Of a DNA stretch of 64,000 nt, positions 1 through 13,300 are shown one piece after another (the stretch's first letter is position 1; each line of letters opens with the position of its first letter). The position numbers and the translations under genes were made by a program. The notes under the pieces are model-generated. The model was given only the letters and a program-made list of their open reading frames with translations. It ran no database searches and was not told the DNA's origin. Source of the DNA: Ectocarpus siliculosus (Eukaryota > Sar > Phaeophyceae > Ectocarpales > Ectocarpaceae); contig FN649730.1 of assembly GCA_000310025.1 (NCBI GenBank), positions 361,041 to 425,040 on the forward strand. Reading direction: 5' to 3'.

Positions 1-1613
1 TGCCGCCGCCGCCGCCTCCACTCACTTGGTTCAATAGAATCGGCAGCCTTCTCTCTTTCCGTTTTGCTGGCTCGAGCTTCCCCTTCTCTCCACCCCCCGA
101 TCGGGCCCGACATGACAAGCTCTACTCACACTTGGCAACAAAGGGATCGCCGTTTACTATGGAGCGCGTCGGGAACTTGACAACTCCTTCCTGTTGATGC
201 ACAACTGTTTGTATGATGCACCGTTGCTGGAAGGCCTGATGGGTTCGTGAGGATGATGTCGACAAGACGTGCCCATAACGACATGGGTGATTTCGTGGTC
301 GATGTCGAAAAGAGGAGAGCAGTCTGAGGAATGGGACCCCACAACATTGCTGAACATTGCCATCAGAGAAGCATGCACGTAAGCAGTTGACTGCATGTGG
401 AATGATACGTTCCTACACTGGACTATAGCTAGCGTTCACATGTGCCGCAAGGTGGTGCGACGGACGTGGAAGTACGCTGTTCCCACCATGTACTGGGTCC
501 TCGAACTAATATAGGACCTGGTACACACAACGAAGCCGCTTGCAGCTTTTGAGTCTGTTGGTATCGCAAGCCAATAGCCAGTAATTTCGATCTTTTGCGA
601 CCAGAAAGCAAGGTGTGGTGCGTGGCACAAGTGCCAATGCCCGTACAACAGCACATTGGATCGTAGTGCATGTCTTTGCGTAGACTACACGGAACAGCAG
701 TAGTCTCGATCTGTAGACTTGACTATTTAGTCTACTGCAAGCCATGCATAGACTACAGCCAATCAATCATGACGATAAACTAACCCCTCGAGAACAAGCT
801 TTAGGGCATGCCACCTTGCGTCAGCCTCGGCTGGCCTCGGGAGGCTTGACACCCATGTCTCGAGGGTGACGTTGTAGCAATGGTTGTACTGGTAGGCAGT
901 TCCATGACGAGTGTACAGTAAATGTGGGCAATATGAAAGCAACGGCACCGATTCTCTCGTGACGTGCGTGGCAAGCAACACAGCAAAGTCTGCTCGTTCC
1001 TCACCTGGCGGGGTGCACAACAGCAGTCTCCTCCGTCCAGCTGCGAACGAATGGCATCTCGCACACAAGTCTTCACAAGCCGTAGAAAAATGCGGTGCAT
1101 TTGTTGCCGTTTCATGCCCGATGATGGATCTGCACATCTGCTGTGCACACACACGACACACGACACACACACGTACCCCAACGACACAATACGTTCATCT
1201 TCTCATTCATCAGTCCGTTAGCGTGGTCGATGCTACAACAAAAAGCAGCACACACGCAAACGCGCAGTCTACACTGCAAAATAACACCTCGATCGGACAA
1301 TATTTTTGTCCCCCGCCTGGAAAACGTGGCTGCCGCCGTGCTGACAAACGTACAAGAAGAGATCTTTGCTCGCGGGTTGCCGTTGGGCTCTGCTGTAGTG
1401 TACACGCTTCTCTTGCGCATGTGTGGCGACTGGCGACGTGGCGACTGCGATACAAAGCATTGTACAACAATAACAACCACACACTTTGCCGTTTGCCCTC
1501 GCAGGCTGTGTCTGTGATTCTCTGGGACCCTTTGGATTCTCGGCGTTTCGGAAAATAAGTTTCGGGGTAATTTACATTTGGTTGGGCCATAATATTCCAG
1601 CAGCAGTCGCTTC
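1..1613. other. Left flank, no assignable gene
   Basis: I can identify no gene here. A minus-strand open frame at 763-1170 (135 codons) has ordinary amino-acid composition and could be an exon of a gene running off the left edge. Other minus-strand frames at 157-396 and 436-654 are also possible exons; the latter is followed by a GTGAAC donor. None shows a recognisable domain, and without a paralogous copy in the window no frame can be tested by conservation. Confidence 0.3.
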
Positions 1614-2120
1614 AGGCTGACTCTTTATGGCTCCCCATAGTTGGACCGACGGATTTTTTTGGACAGGCCCCGGATTTCGACCAAAAGACAGACCTCTCAC
1701 CACATCACCACAGAGTTCTCCCTCCATGATTGTCGGGTCGTCACCAGAACTTGAAGGCTGTACGCACCACACCTGTAGGCGTCTTTGAAGCTAGTGGTGA
1801 CGGATTCTATACGATAGTTTGGCCAAACTATCGTTTAGAATCTCCTACGGATTCTCCACACGGATTCTTACTTTTGCTCACATGGATTGACATTTCTCAG
1901 CACACACAGACCCAACAGCAGTCACCACTAGCTTCAAAGACGCCTACAGGTGTGGTGCGTACAGCCTTCAAGTTCTGGTGACGACCCGACAATCATGGAG
2001 GGAGAACTCTGTGGTGATGTGGTGAGAGGTCTGTCTTTTGGTCGAAATCAGGGGGTGGGGGGGTATGCCCGTCCAAAAAAATCCGTCGGGCCAACTATGG
2101 GGAGCCATAAGAGTCAGCCT
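1614..2120. repeat. Foldback inverted repeat, ~190-200 bp arms
   Basis: The left arm (1614-1801) is the near-exact reverse complement of the right arm (1921-2120), starting AGGCTGACTC and ending GAGTCAGCCT. The right arm has a small G-rich insertion. The 119-bp loop contains a perfect 24-bp palindrome at 1811-1834 centred on GGCC. No coding potential or convincing target-site duplication was seen. The arm length suggests a foldback or MULE-type non-autonomous element, or an inverted local duplication. The superfamily is not assigned. Confidence 0.75.
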
Positions 2121-2177
2121 CATGCACCATTTTTACCACAAGCAAACGGACGGAGCAAAGAGCAAAGGATCACAATA

Positions 2178-3599
2178 CAGTAGCGGCTACGGTTTAAGAG
2201 AGGGTCGGTACAAGCCAATTTCACTCTCTTAAATCCGGCTTTCTGTTATATCGTGTTGGCTACGATATAAGAGAGAATTTTCTTAAACAGAATCTCACTT
2301 TAAGAGAATTCTCTCTTATATCGTAGACAAAACTGAAGGTCGTGAAACAGGGGCTCTCGCGCACTGACTACACTCGAATGCCAAAATAGGTCATAAAGAG
2401 AGCGTATCATGCATGTCACTTGCGCAGCTAGCGTTACCACGTCGGGCTACCTCCAAACACCGCTCATTCTCTTGGTTGGCAAGCACGTGGACCCAAGCAC
2501 TGCTGTACGTTGTACGCTTTTGGTGGATCTGCGTTCGGAAAAATAAAACATCGTCGTGTGATGCGATGCACATCTTTGCACGTGGACACGTAAAAGGTTT
2601 TGGTTGAGTTGTTTTATAGCTGGGTTTCATAGTTGCACCTCTTCTAGAAGGAAAACACGAGGCGACGAATGCACCAGCACTCAAGAACGACGCACCCGTT
2701 TACACACTGCACCTTCCTCCCACCGTACCCTCAACATATGTAACACCCTCATACCTCTCATCCCATCGATTTGAACCCCCGACAAAAACACGAGTCAACG
2801 AACAAAAAACAGCTTCACAATATCAAAACATCACTCGCCGTACAAATAACACAAACCCAAGAAACCAACGCTACCCTGGCGACCTGTCAGCCTGAACACG
2901 ATCTGCGCTGCAACCGTCAAAGGAAGTCGCTCATGCACGTCTGCTTGGTTTCCCTCGAACCGTAGGCACTCATCCACGCTAGCTTAGCCTTGCGGAGGTG
3001 AAAAGACACTTCGGACATGCGGCACTTCTCGGCAGTATCCTCAAGGTCACCAAAATGATTTGCTACATTCGCGTACGGCGGCGGAGCCGGGGCCGCTGCC
3101 GCCGCCGACTGTCCCGATTGGCGTAGCTCAACCAGGTCGTCGTCCTCGTCGTCAGAGGAAAGATCCATGCCCACCAAATTCTCATCACAGAGGCCCTCTA
3201 CCATCTCTGTAACCATCGCTTCGGCTACCTCCACGTTGTCCTCTACAGCCTGAAGTCATGCGCTCACGGGAGGAAAGGCAGTTGTGGCAGATGCGATGCA
3301 TCTCGGAGGTGCCCTGAGGGTCCACCACACCACAGGTGCCATGGAGGTACTGCCTGCAGACTCCTCTACATTGGTGGTTTGTGAACGCCGGCGGGCCTGG
3401 CGTGTGATCGGGGACAGCCGTGCAGCGACTGCCCGCCACGCAGGGCATGGTGTCTGCAGCTGTGTGGGTGTGTGTGTCCACGTGGTTTCCACATTGTTCG
3501 ATTTAAGAGAAAAATCCCAGCTGCAAAAGGAAATTTCTCTTAAATCGATTGTTATTGGTACACGCCAATTCCTCTCTCTTAAATCCGTAGCCGCTACTG
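2178..3599. mobile_element. Candidate Tc1/mariner-like TIR element, TA-flanked
   Basis: The ends are inverted repeats that begin CAGTAGCGGCTACGG and continue into TTAAGAGAG; the right end is CTCTCTTAAATCCGTAGCCGCTACTG. Both are flanked by TA (2176-2177 and 3600-3601), the usual target duplication of Tc1/mariner/pogo-like transposons. Subterminal CTCTCTTAAA / TTTAAGAGAG motifs recur in direct and inverted order at 2205-2330 and 3500-3590. The interior carries a minus-strand cysteine-rich reading frame. The termini and TA sites are seen directly. The superfamily is inferred, because no DDE/D catalytic domain was recognised. Confidence 0.6.
2917..3481 (-). pseudogene. Broken Cys-rich/acidic ORF inside TIR element
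   Basis: Two overlapping minus-strand frames form what looks like the tail of one protein. The upstream part (about 3256-3481) carries a Zn-ribbon-like pattern CRGVC...HGTCG...CHNC. The downstream part (2917-3234) has an acidic run (SSDDEDDD), an Ala/Pro linker and a Lys/Arg-rich end. They are in different frames, so a frameshift or a lost intron separates them. Cys-rich C-termini occur in several eukaryotic transposase families, which would suit its position inside a TIR element. No catalytic core is visible, so it could instead be captured host sequence. Confidence 0.4.
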
Positions 3600-3601
3600 T
3601 A

Positions 3602-5821
3602 CCCAATAAACACGAAATCACAAATAATATACCAGCATACTCATACACCATCGCTTGTCTGGGACACACAGACCAGCAAGCGTACAACCTTTGATCATCT
3701 CAACCATCCACTCTGCTGCTGCATTCTGATTGGCCAAAATATGAAAATTGTTCTTCCGCGTCTCCCAAAAATGTCCCGCTGTAGAGAACACCCCATCTTC
3801 ATCTCTCACGTCACCCAAGCGCGAGGGAAAGGAGCAAAAGCTCACTTAGAGTGGCTTAGTGAGAGAATCCACGCTCGACAACTACTCGGGTGAGTCCCAC
3901 ACTGCCCATGTTTAACACAACTGTGGTTTGCAACCTCTCCCCTGTAGATGCACGCGGCTACACGCTACACGCTGCTGCCTGCTGCGAGCGCTACGGCGAG
4001 AGGTATTACATACAGCAGAGAGGAGTAGCTTTGTTTGTTTGCTCTACGTATAGGCACCCCCGGTCAACTCGCATAGTCACCATTACCACCAATGAAGAGC
4101 AGCACCGCACCACAACCACCGGCCCTGCTTGATCACGGCAGTCTTTTGGTGCTTTGAGAGCTGCGAACCCAGATGAATGTTTTGATCCAGATTTGATTCT
4201 GTACCCATGATTCCCTCCAGTCCTTGCCAGTTCCGACCAAAAGTGGAACCACTGCTGCCGCTTGCTAGCAGGCACTCCACAACCCTAGGGGTTGCGAGGG
4301 TCTTCAAGACCACAGCACTATCTTGCTTTTAAATTTGTATGCAAGAAGGCGGTGGGTAACGGACGGGGGACCGGACCTGTCTGTGTTGACAAGAGCCGCC
4401 TTTCGGTGCCTTTCGCACTCACGCTCAAGGCGGAGCTACATTTGGACACAGGAAAACAGCACCCGCCCCTGCTGTTGCTCGTCAACAACCCCACAGCAGT
4501 TCGCCGGGGCCGTATCGCAGTGTACACACAGGAAATGCAGGATCGAGCTCCAACAATTGAGCAGACGCTTCTTCTTCGAACCACAGCAGCTCCACACCTC
4601 CACCCCGCCGGTATGCATCATCATCGGCATGGCCAAGTTGGCATGGCATGAATACATTTTTTTTTCTTTTTATCGACACGTGTTGAATGGTTGTCTCGGA
4701 GTGCGAATCTCGGCTCATTCGTGCTTCTTGTCGCCTCATCGAAAAGTCCAGCGTCCAGCGGCGTGCCGGCAGCCTCAAATCTTTCTGCGTTCCGTCCCCG
4801 GTCACACTTGATTTGTTTCGGATTTTGGGAGGGCATGCGGCCTGGCAGCCCGGCTCGTGCAATACGCACACAGGATACAGCAGACGACACCAAAGGCAGA
4901 CTGAGCTACTGTAGCTGCACCAGTGAAAATCGATGAAACGAGATTGGTCCATACCTACATGTCTGCCTTTGACCGACACCGTTCGTTGTACTGCTGTAGA
5001 CTGTGGACACAGCAGAAAATTAGTCCCGAAATTGTACGTACTACCTGCACAACAAAATATGAGAACAACGAACACACACAGCCTGGTACAGTCTTTCAGA
5101 ATAACACCGACACTCCCATTGGCTTTGAAGCTTTTTTTTCTTGGGAGGTGACAACAAATAAATACATGTAGACACACAGCAGTCTGCAGATTTAGAAATT
5201 GACCAAGAGAGCACCCACCAATCAACGACGAGATGCAGACACCACCCTGGAAAGCGCGGCAACAAAGTATTTCGTCCGTTGCCGCAGCGGTTGGGGTTCG
5301 CAAATTTTTACCCAGTCTTGTCGTATGCACAGCTGCATACGACAGAGCGAAGCACAGCTTGAGGTACCGTGGGTGTTCCCCCCCGCGCGCGCTCCTGTGA
5401 GCTGTTTTATTTAATCCCTTTCCCAGGTAAAGGAATAGGCGGAGGTGTGGAAGCCAGGATATACAGTAGATGTCTTCGTAGTGGCATAGACATACATCCG
5501 ACCAGTAGAGATCTGGAAAACAAAGGAATCACTTATGGTGCGAGGGTTTTCACAGAGAGAAAATGCGCCGAATGCTGCGAAAATCCGTGCCCACGATGCC
5601 CTTGCAGTGTGATGATGCTCCTAAGCTTCTGAAAGACCAAAAACTAGGGAGTAGGACCTCTCAACGTCAGTATCCCTCCTCGCCCCCCTCTCTCTCACCT
5701 TGTGATCGAATAGAACTTACTGTAGTACTCTCAACCTCCCTGTTTCTGTGAACTTGTTGGGACGGCATTCAACCGAACGACAGGAAGCCCGCCTGGCGAT
5801 CCGCGCATGTGAGGGGGAGGT
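3602..5821. other. Unassigned sequence upstream of GT61 gene A
   Basis: The longest open frame is on the minus strand at 4482-5330 (282 codons). It is Cys-rich with no recognisable domain, and the opposite strand is also open in places (4323-4811), so coding is doubtful. Between about 5750 and 5880 the sequence aligns with the 5' flanks of genes B and C (21870-22015 and 44840-44987), which helps locate the first exon of gene A. No promoter motif can be defended. Confidence 0.3.
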
Positions 5822-7294
5822 ATGGGGGCGACGGGTCTAACGGGCTCCAAGATAAAGAAATGGGCTCCACGATCGGTGCAGGTAGGCATCAAACCCCTCC
5901 AGCCAACATGCCTGCAAGGATAATTTTCGACGCCGAGGGGCTTACACTGGCGCCCGAAACGCCACGAGTCTATTGACCCCAAGGTGGAGGTGTTGCACCG
6001 TCCCCACTTTTCCTGCGAAGGTCTGATTGATACCCCTAGGCAGGATGGCGGGTGAGTTAGCAGGGCGAACCTTGATGACAGGTCTTGTGGAAATATCTGT
6101 TGACACGCATCGTGTGCTTTGTATGAGGTTGGAATGCATCCACAATGCCGACACTACCACAACGCTTACGAAAAATCGGTTGGTTTTCTTGTTGCAGCGA
6201 GGCCAATCGTGGAATCAAAGCCGACTCGCATGCTGCCTCGTGTGTTGGGAGATTCTTAGCACCACATACACCGGAGGAAACATTGATAACTCGCGGTAGA
6301 CGTTTTTCGTTGACGTTTCGCCCGAACGCGCGGCGCAGGGCCTCTTGCTGACGATGGTGTTCGCTCAGAACTCGTTGGCAATGCCAACAGCCCTAGATGA
6401 GAAACTTCCTGTCATTGAACATAGAGGCGGAAGGGGGGATGAAGCAGCGGCAACACCAACAACAATAGTGTCAGGGCGAGATGGGTCTCGCCAAAACCGA
6501 CCACGACGGAAAGAGTACCCATATTCGCGAACACACCACCGACGGCATCAACAGTGGCGGGCCGAGCAGGAGGAAACTCCATACGCCCCAGTACCATCAC
6601 GGAACTACCGCAACCAGCAGAGGTGGGGGCGAGAGTACCGAAAGCTGGACAGAACAACAGAACGGGATCCAGGGCTCTCCTTGGGACCACAGCTCCCAGA
6701 GGATGAGGACAGTTCGTTACCACAGATTTACCGGGCTCCCACCGACCCTCCCACCAATGGTTCGTGTCCGGTTGCCGTCCACAACTCCAACTCTGCCGCT
6801 TTAAATGAAGACCGAGATAGCGCCGAGCCGTCCACTGTGATCGTCGGCGCCTTTCCCGTGTGGGCTAGGCTGCAACAGGCCGCAACCGTATCGTCGCGAC
6901 TGCGATGTCCGAGCCCGCCGTGCTGCCTTGTGAGTGTCGGACCTACATGCCACACCGTTGTGGATATCAACACTACTCATACATTGATGTCGAGTATGTA
7001 CCTGCGGCTCGGCTGTTAACTCATTCGTAGACTAATTTGGCCGGAGAATCTCATGCTCACGTTTACGTATCTCGAAACACACACATGTGGTGCTCCTTTC
7101 CTTTTCAGCCACACGCTCCGTAGTTTCGCAGGGGAGATGATTGCGCCACAGCACGATGCCTCTGCGTGATGAATCCCAATCGAAATGAAGTGCTCTCGCC
7201 TCCTTCCTCCCTCCCTCGGCAATTATCAGATACGCACGCGCACGCGTGTATTGCAACACATCCCAATCCGTTTGTAGCACATCGCGTCATTCTC

Positions 7295-7364
<70 letters not shown>

Positions 7365-10300
7365 TTCTCTTTCTCTTTCCCCTCTTTCCCCCTCCTTCTC
7401 TGCCTTCTGCAGGGGGACCACGTGCACACGTATCGGGGGGGCGACCTCGGAGAGGAGATGTCGCACGTCCGGGGAACCGTTGTGGTCCGCAGGCCCGACC
7501 TGGCGAGAGCTCCCGGAACGCTGGCGCCTGCCTACGACGTGGACTTCATTAGGACGTTTCAGTCCTACTTCCCTATCTCGCAAAGCTCGCTGCTCAGGTG
7601 CGTTGTTTCTCCGTTCCATAGTCGCATGCTCGTGAGTACGCGTGAGCGAATACGTGAACGAAACACGGTTGGACTCTTCTCTCGCTTCAAAATGAAGGTG
7701 TGCACTGCAGAGTAGTTTTTGTGTGTGACCCTGGATCGGAGGTCTTCGGTTGGAGGACCAAGAACATGGGGTGGCGTAGAAACTGCGAGCGAGGCGATTA
7801 ATGGATGGGATCTATGATAAACACTATCGCGGCCCACCGATGGGTGAGATGTGGGTGCACGTAGCACGTCCACCAGTACCCAGGCAAGCTGTACATTTTT
7901 CGGATCTCGCAGCGCTCAAGGCTCGGGTATGCCTTTACCATATTCCTGTTGTAATTGGCGCGGGTGCTCTAAACGCCATTCTGTCGGCTTACAAGAACGC
8001 GTCACTCGGTTGTTAACCGGCATGAAAAACGCCTCTTCCATGGGAATGCCACGGTGATTTCTTCTCTTCACACACAAGTGTGGAACGATGCACGTAGCCG
8101 TCCTTCCCAGCCTAGCTTCATTTGCTCGTCAACTCCGGCCAGAGACTCATTTCTTTGCATTTTCCTTGCACCCAACCTTGCTCTACTAACGTGTTGGAAG
8201 CAGGCGATAGTACGTTGGCTGGGTGCCGTTTGCGTTGTTGCAGGAGCGCAGTTACGGCTGCCCTGGCACAGCCTTCCTAGCTCCTTCTCGTAGCCTGTTC
8301 AACCATGCCATAACCTTCTCAGCATTTTCCACCTGCGCTGTGTTCAGAGCTGCTGCTTCCGTGCAGCCTAATGCTTATTCTTTTGCGTGCGTTTTGTTCA
8401 CCACAAACCTTCTGGAACAGAGGAATGCTCACGGCTGACGAACAGAATATGACATCCACGACCAAACACGCACTTCCGAAGTTCCCCGAGCTACTTGGAG
8501 TCACTTCATTCCTAGGCGCCGTTCGCGAGGGCAACCCTGCTGCGGCAGAGTGAGTGACGTCAACGACTGGTTCACATTCATCGAGCAAACTTGTTTTTGT
8601 CCGTTGTCTGAAGCGGGTTCGAGGTGCGAGATGACAGCTTGGTAGTTGTTTTTGCTTTTTTCAAGGCACCGGGCGGCCGGGGCGCTGCTCCCCTTCCGCT
8701 CCGTCCACTGGCAAGCCTGAAGGGCTCGATCGAGATGGAAGCAATGATGGTACGTACCTAGGTCCAATGACAACCGTTAGGGGTTTGGGGGACGTATACA
8801 CGTGCTAAAAATCATCGTGGAACGGGCGAGGGCCGGGGCAAGAGCTGCGGTGGCAGGTTTGTCCGTGAGCGGTATGCCAACAATAGAGAGTAAGTAGTCA
8901 AGTGCCAGGCTGCAACTTAAACAGCCAAGCCGAAAGCAGAGGCTTTGCCAAACCCTGGCACCTGCCATCCCCTTCCGGATGATGCAAGTGTTTGTGCGTT
9001 GTGTTGGTGCAAGACAGCAGTCAGCGTGAGTGCGTGGGGTGGACGTTGATTGGGCAATTCGTCGTGCGCATCGTATCTCTCGCGATTGCTCTCTCTGCCG
9101 GCGGATATCGATGCGTTGTTTGCGCGTTTACACAACAGAAAGACTCGTGGTTGTGGTGCACTTCTTTTTGGAATGAAGCGCGACTTCTGTGTACAAAATG
9201 ACAATCGGAAGAGTTCCAATTCTCGCCAGATCAGGGCGCATTACCGAACGGCCCGGAAGAAATTCCGGAGACAGTAGCCGCGGCAGCATGGGATACCCAG
9301 GGCGTTTTGTGACATGGCAGGATGACCGTGGGCATTGGACGATTGTGCTAGGTCCAGTCACGCTGGTCCCCATTCCCAAGCCTATCGACTCCTGTGATGC
9401 TCGTTTTTTGTTTCATGTGATTGTTTTTTCCAATGACTGCGTCACCTGTTCGGGATAGGTTTCAGAGGGTTTGTGTTGGATTCATCACAATGAGAGTGAC
9501 AACTTCTACATAGAAAATTTCCGTCTGTTTATGTCCTTTTTCTGAGAAACAGTGACGCACGCCGTGACTCTCTTTGGAGTGCAGTGTATTTGATACGTAC
9601 CGTGTGTTTATTGCGCCCGTTGAACTTTCTTGCGTAACCGCCACACCCGAGCAAGGCTGTTGACCCCGTACTGTTCGGGAGACGACCCAAGGCAAGACAT
9701 CGACGATTGCGTGAGGATCCCTACGTTGGTCAGCATGGCAGATGTGTACATAAGCAGGAAAGGGGCCGTGTGGAACAAGAATGTGAGGAAGATCATCTTG
9801 GTAAAATTGTGCTCGTACTAGACGGAGGAAGCGATCTTGTAATCTCCTCTCTGCGATTTTTTTGCTGAGCAAGTGCCATCGCTCCGGTGATCTTACGGCT
9901 ACATAGGTTGAGAGTTCTAGTTCCGGCGAGGTTAGGTTGCACGCTTGGAATAGGGCCACTTAGGTCGCATGCTTCGAATAGGGCCACTGTAGATGCGAGC
10001 ACTTCGAAACGGTTTTGGGTTACAATCACCAAGGCAGGTTTGCACACAGCAGAAAATTTGTTCAGGATGGCCCAGATCGAAACTCTTGAGCTAGAGAGGC
10101 AAGGCCGCATAACGTTAATACAATCTTCCAGCGACGGTACACTGATGGAGCATTGAGAGAGACACAGAGAGAGGATGAGCAGGAGGGGGGGGAGACAGGA
10201 TTCTATCCCTTTTGTGTTACTTGGCGTAATCAGGTTGAAGGTAGTGGCAATCTGCTCTTGTTCGTCGTGACAAAACCGTCGTGACTTCTTTTTTTTTTAG

Positions 10301-13300
10301 ACCCCCCGCGCGGCGCCGGTATTTGTTGTATTGGGGATTGGCCGGGGGGCAAACTATCTGCGCTCTTGTCTTGTGTTCGGAATGTCCTACTAGTGGTCTG
10401 GAGCGTCACAGGAAACACGGAGATGTTGCTTCAAGTGACTGTGTTTTGAACGGTGCACTTCGAGCATCAGTGTCTTGAGCGATGGACGTATTGCAGGTGT
10501 TCACGACCAACTCCAACCGAATATCAATATTCTGCTGACGAAGAATCCATGTCCCCCCTTTCCATTTTTTCTATACCTCTCCGGACTGGGCGATGGGTCT
10601 TGTAACTTCGCCCGACCTACCCGCCCCTCGCAGGACTACATTTTGCCGCTTAATTGCGCTACGGCACACAAAAATGAGGGAAGGGGCTTCAAAGAAAACG
10701 CCGTCGGACCTATACCGAGTTACGTCAAGCGCTACGAAAAGGTAAATGCGACTTACAACGTAGTTTATCCTATACATGTGATATATATGAAGAAAAAAAA
10801 ACATGTAAGGGTCATTCCACGACGGGGGAAAGGCCCATATTGTAGCATGGTGGGGGGTGCCGCTAATGGGGCGGCGTGTTTTTTGTTTCGCGTACCAACG
10901 ATGTGCACAGTGAAGCAGTACGGTGACGGCAAGCACGACGGTAGCGTCGGAAGGTGATACTCTAGACACGATCCCTATTGATGAATTTCTAGCGTTGATG
11001 TTTCGTATGAGCTTTGCGTGGTAGTACAAAAGGAAAGGAAGCAATTCTCTTGTTGAAACCATCTGACTCTGAGAACTCCCTGCCTGCGGCCATCAACAGC
11101 TGGACACGATGTCAGAAGAGAAGACTGCTGTGTAGGAACTCTTACATCCCTGAGTAGTTTCGGGTGACAAAAAGCAGAGTTGCAAAGCATCACAACGTGC
11201 AGGCCGCCCACCGCCCCCTCCTGCATCAGGTTTTGCCTGCACCACGCGACAGTGTAGACATGGTAGTACTGCCACAACGCACGATACACGTTGCACCGGT
11301 GGGAGGAGGGTGTTTAGCGCAACACGCATTCAGTTTTGCAGCCAATCGTGCAATCCCTGTGTATTCTCGAACTGGCCACGTGTGGTGCGTGCTCTTCATC
11401 TACTCTCCACCCGTTCATCGCGCCGATCGTGCCTCTCCCTCCCGCTTGTCTCTATTCGGCCATCGCACCGATGTTTACCACACTGTGGCTGCCTTAGGTG
11501 TTCGTGATGACCCAAGACTGGGGCCCGAACTACTACCACTTTACGGTGGAGCATCTGCCGCGGATCACATTGGCTTTGGATATCCTTCTTAGAAACCCAG
11601 ATATCATGGTGGGTGTTGCCGAAGTGCCTCCCGATTCTATTTTGAACGTCTTTTCTTTCGTTTGATGGGCATCCCATTTACTCAAGGTCCCTCAAAATTT
11701 GTGTCCAGTAGGTGGACAAACAGCGCGTACTTGTTTCTGTTAGCCTTGCCTTTTGGGGTGGTCGCGAGCCTTTTTATCTTGCCCCGACCACTCCCCTCTT
11801 TGAACTCTAGAGCTCAGATCCGGGGCCATACACAGGAAGTCCTCTGCAATGCATGCATGCCCTCATTTTTCACATGCACACAAGAAGATATGCCCGTAGA
11901 CGAGCGTGGTGTTGCGTTCGTCTTCGCGCTGTGCTGATCTGGATGCACCACACCTCCTCCCAGGGTCGTATCCTCGTGGCCAAGTCAACGCTGCGCCCAG
12001 CAGACTTGTTTCTTGTCCTTTGGTGGATGCATATAGTGCGTCCCCGAACCTGAAAAATATAAAATACCCGAAACAAAAACAAGCCACATCCAACCCAAAG
12101 TACGGTATAGTGTTCGCGCATGGCTGGGCCGTAAGCCGGCGGATTCAACAGCAACATTTTGCGTTGCGCATTGGTGCTTATTTTGTAGTGTCGGCTTGTG
12201 TCAGCAACAGTCCTCGGGTAGCAGAAGCGAACATAAGATGGATGGTGCGTTTCGTTAGAGTAGAAATATGTGCGCAACAGAAACAAGACGCGCTGTCATT
12301 TTCCGCACGGTCGCCGGTTTTACTCTCCCACGCACTCCATTTTCATGGCCTGAACGTTTGGTTGCAGGCTTCAATGATGGCACGCTGCCACAGTACCCGA
12401 TGTCAATATGTGCGTGGCAGTATTTTCTCCAAGTGTTGGCCCGCGGCATCAGCCGTCCCACATGGAATACATGTTTCTCTTCGTCCCGTGCCGCTGCTGT
12501 TTGCCCGATGAACCTGTCGCCCGTTTTGATCATCGATTGGCTAAATATTGCAGCAATGCGACACAACATTGACGTGAGGCTCTTGTTGACGTTCCCCGTG
12601 TGTCTTCGAACAACCGCCTTCAGATCGCAGTACACTTCCACGATACCGACCATTGGCACGACACTTCCACAGAGCTCGAAGCTCATATGGGCATGTTCGA
12701 GATTCTGGGGATCAGCAGAGAGCGCATCATTCTTGTCAAGACAAGGGTGCGAAAAAAAACACATGATGTCGGTGGTGATTGTTTTGGTTGCCGTTGTTTA
12801 CTGCGGGACTTGGCTGATGGCCAGTCGAGTGTCTAGTCTACAAACAGACCAGGCAACACGAACGTTTCTGGTGAAATCGGGTTTAAGAAAAGGCTGATAT
12901 ATCAGACATTCTGGAACAACCCAAGACTGGTCATAATCTCAATCTGGTGCGTCAAACGTTGACCAAGGTCGCCTACGCGAGCTTGCCAAGCTCCGTAGAC
13001 TCGGAGGAAAACATCAGCTATTGAAATTACCAGGATTGCGGAGATTCCGCAAGCGATTTGAATCCGAAGGATGTACCCTTACGCACAGCCTTCACCGCAC
13101 CCCGGACTCATGTGGCGTGCAAGACGGTTCTTTGCAATATTATTGTCCAAATAAAGTGATGCTTGTCGTACGTGTAGCCGGTTAGCGCAGTTCTGATGCC
13201 TACTTGCCAACGAAACACCCAAACAATCCCGCCGCGTTCGTTGCAGCGATATTTCCCACCTTTCCGCCGACTAGCACGGCTAATTGACGCTCACCCATGC

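Noticed and set aside
157-396. HEITH (HExxH-like) sequence on the minus strand, possible metalloprotease
   Set aside because: Only the five-residue pattern is present. No third zinc ligand or family context is visible, and competing frames are equally open.
4482-5330. 282-codon minus-strand ORF as a gene
   Set aside because: No domain is recognisable, composition is odd (Cys-rich), and the opposite strand is open in places. It is kept only as part of the unassigned flank.
7226-7429. Arg-Glu or Ser-Leu repeat proteins across the CT runs
   Set aside because: They are translations of an intronic dinucleotide repeat.
8643-8706. Candidate extra GT61 exon between exons 4 and 5 (also at 24568 and 47548)
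   Set aside because: It is open and conserved for about 18 codons but ends in a stop at the same place in all copies. Joining exon 4 directly to exon 5 gives matching phase (2 to 2) and an uninterrupted frame.
9608-9796. Minus-strand open frame opposite exon 5, conserved among copies
   Set aside because: Differences between A and B/C are conservative (D/E, Q/R, K/E) on the plus strand in the GT61 frame. The minus-strand frame is a shadow.
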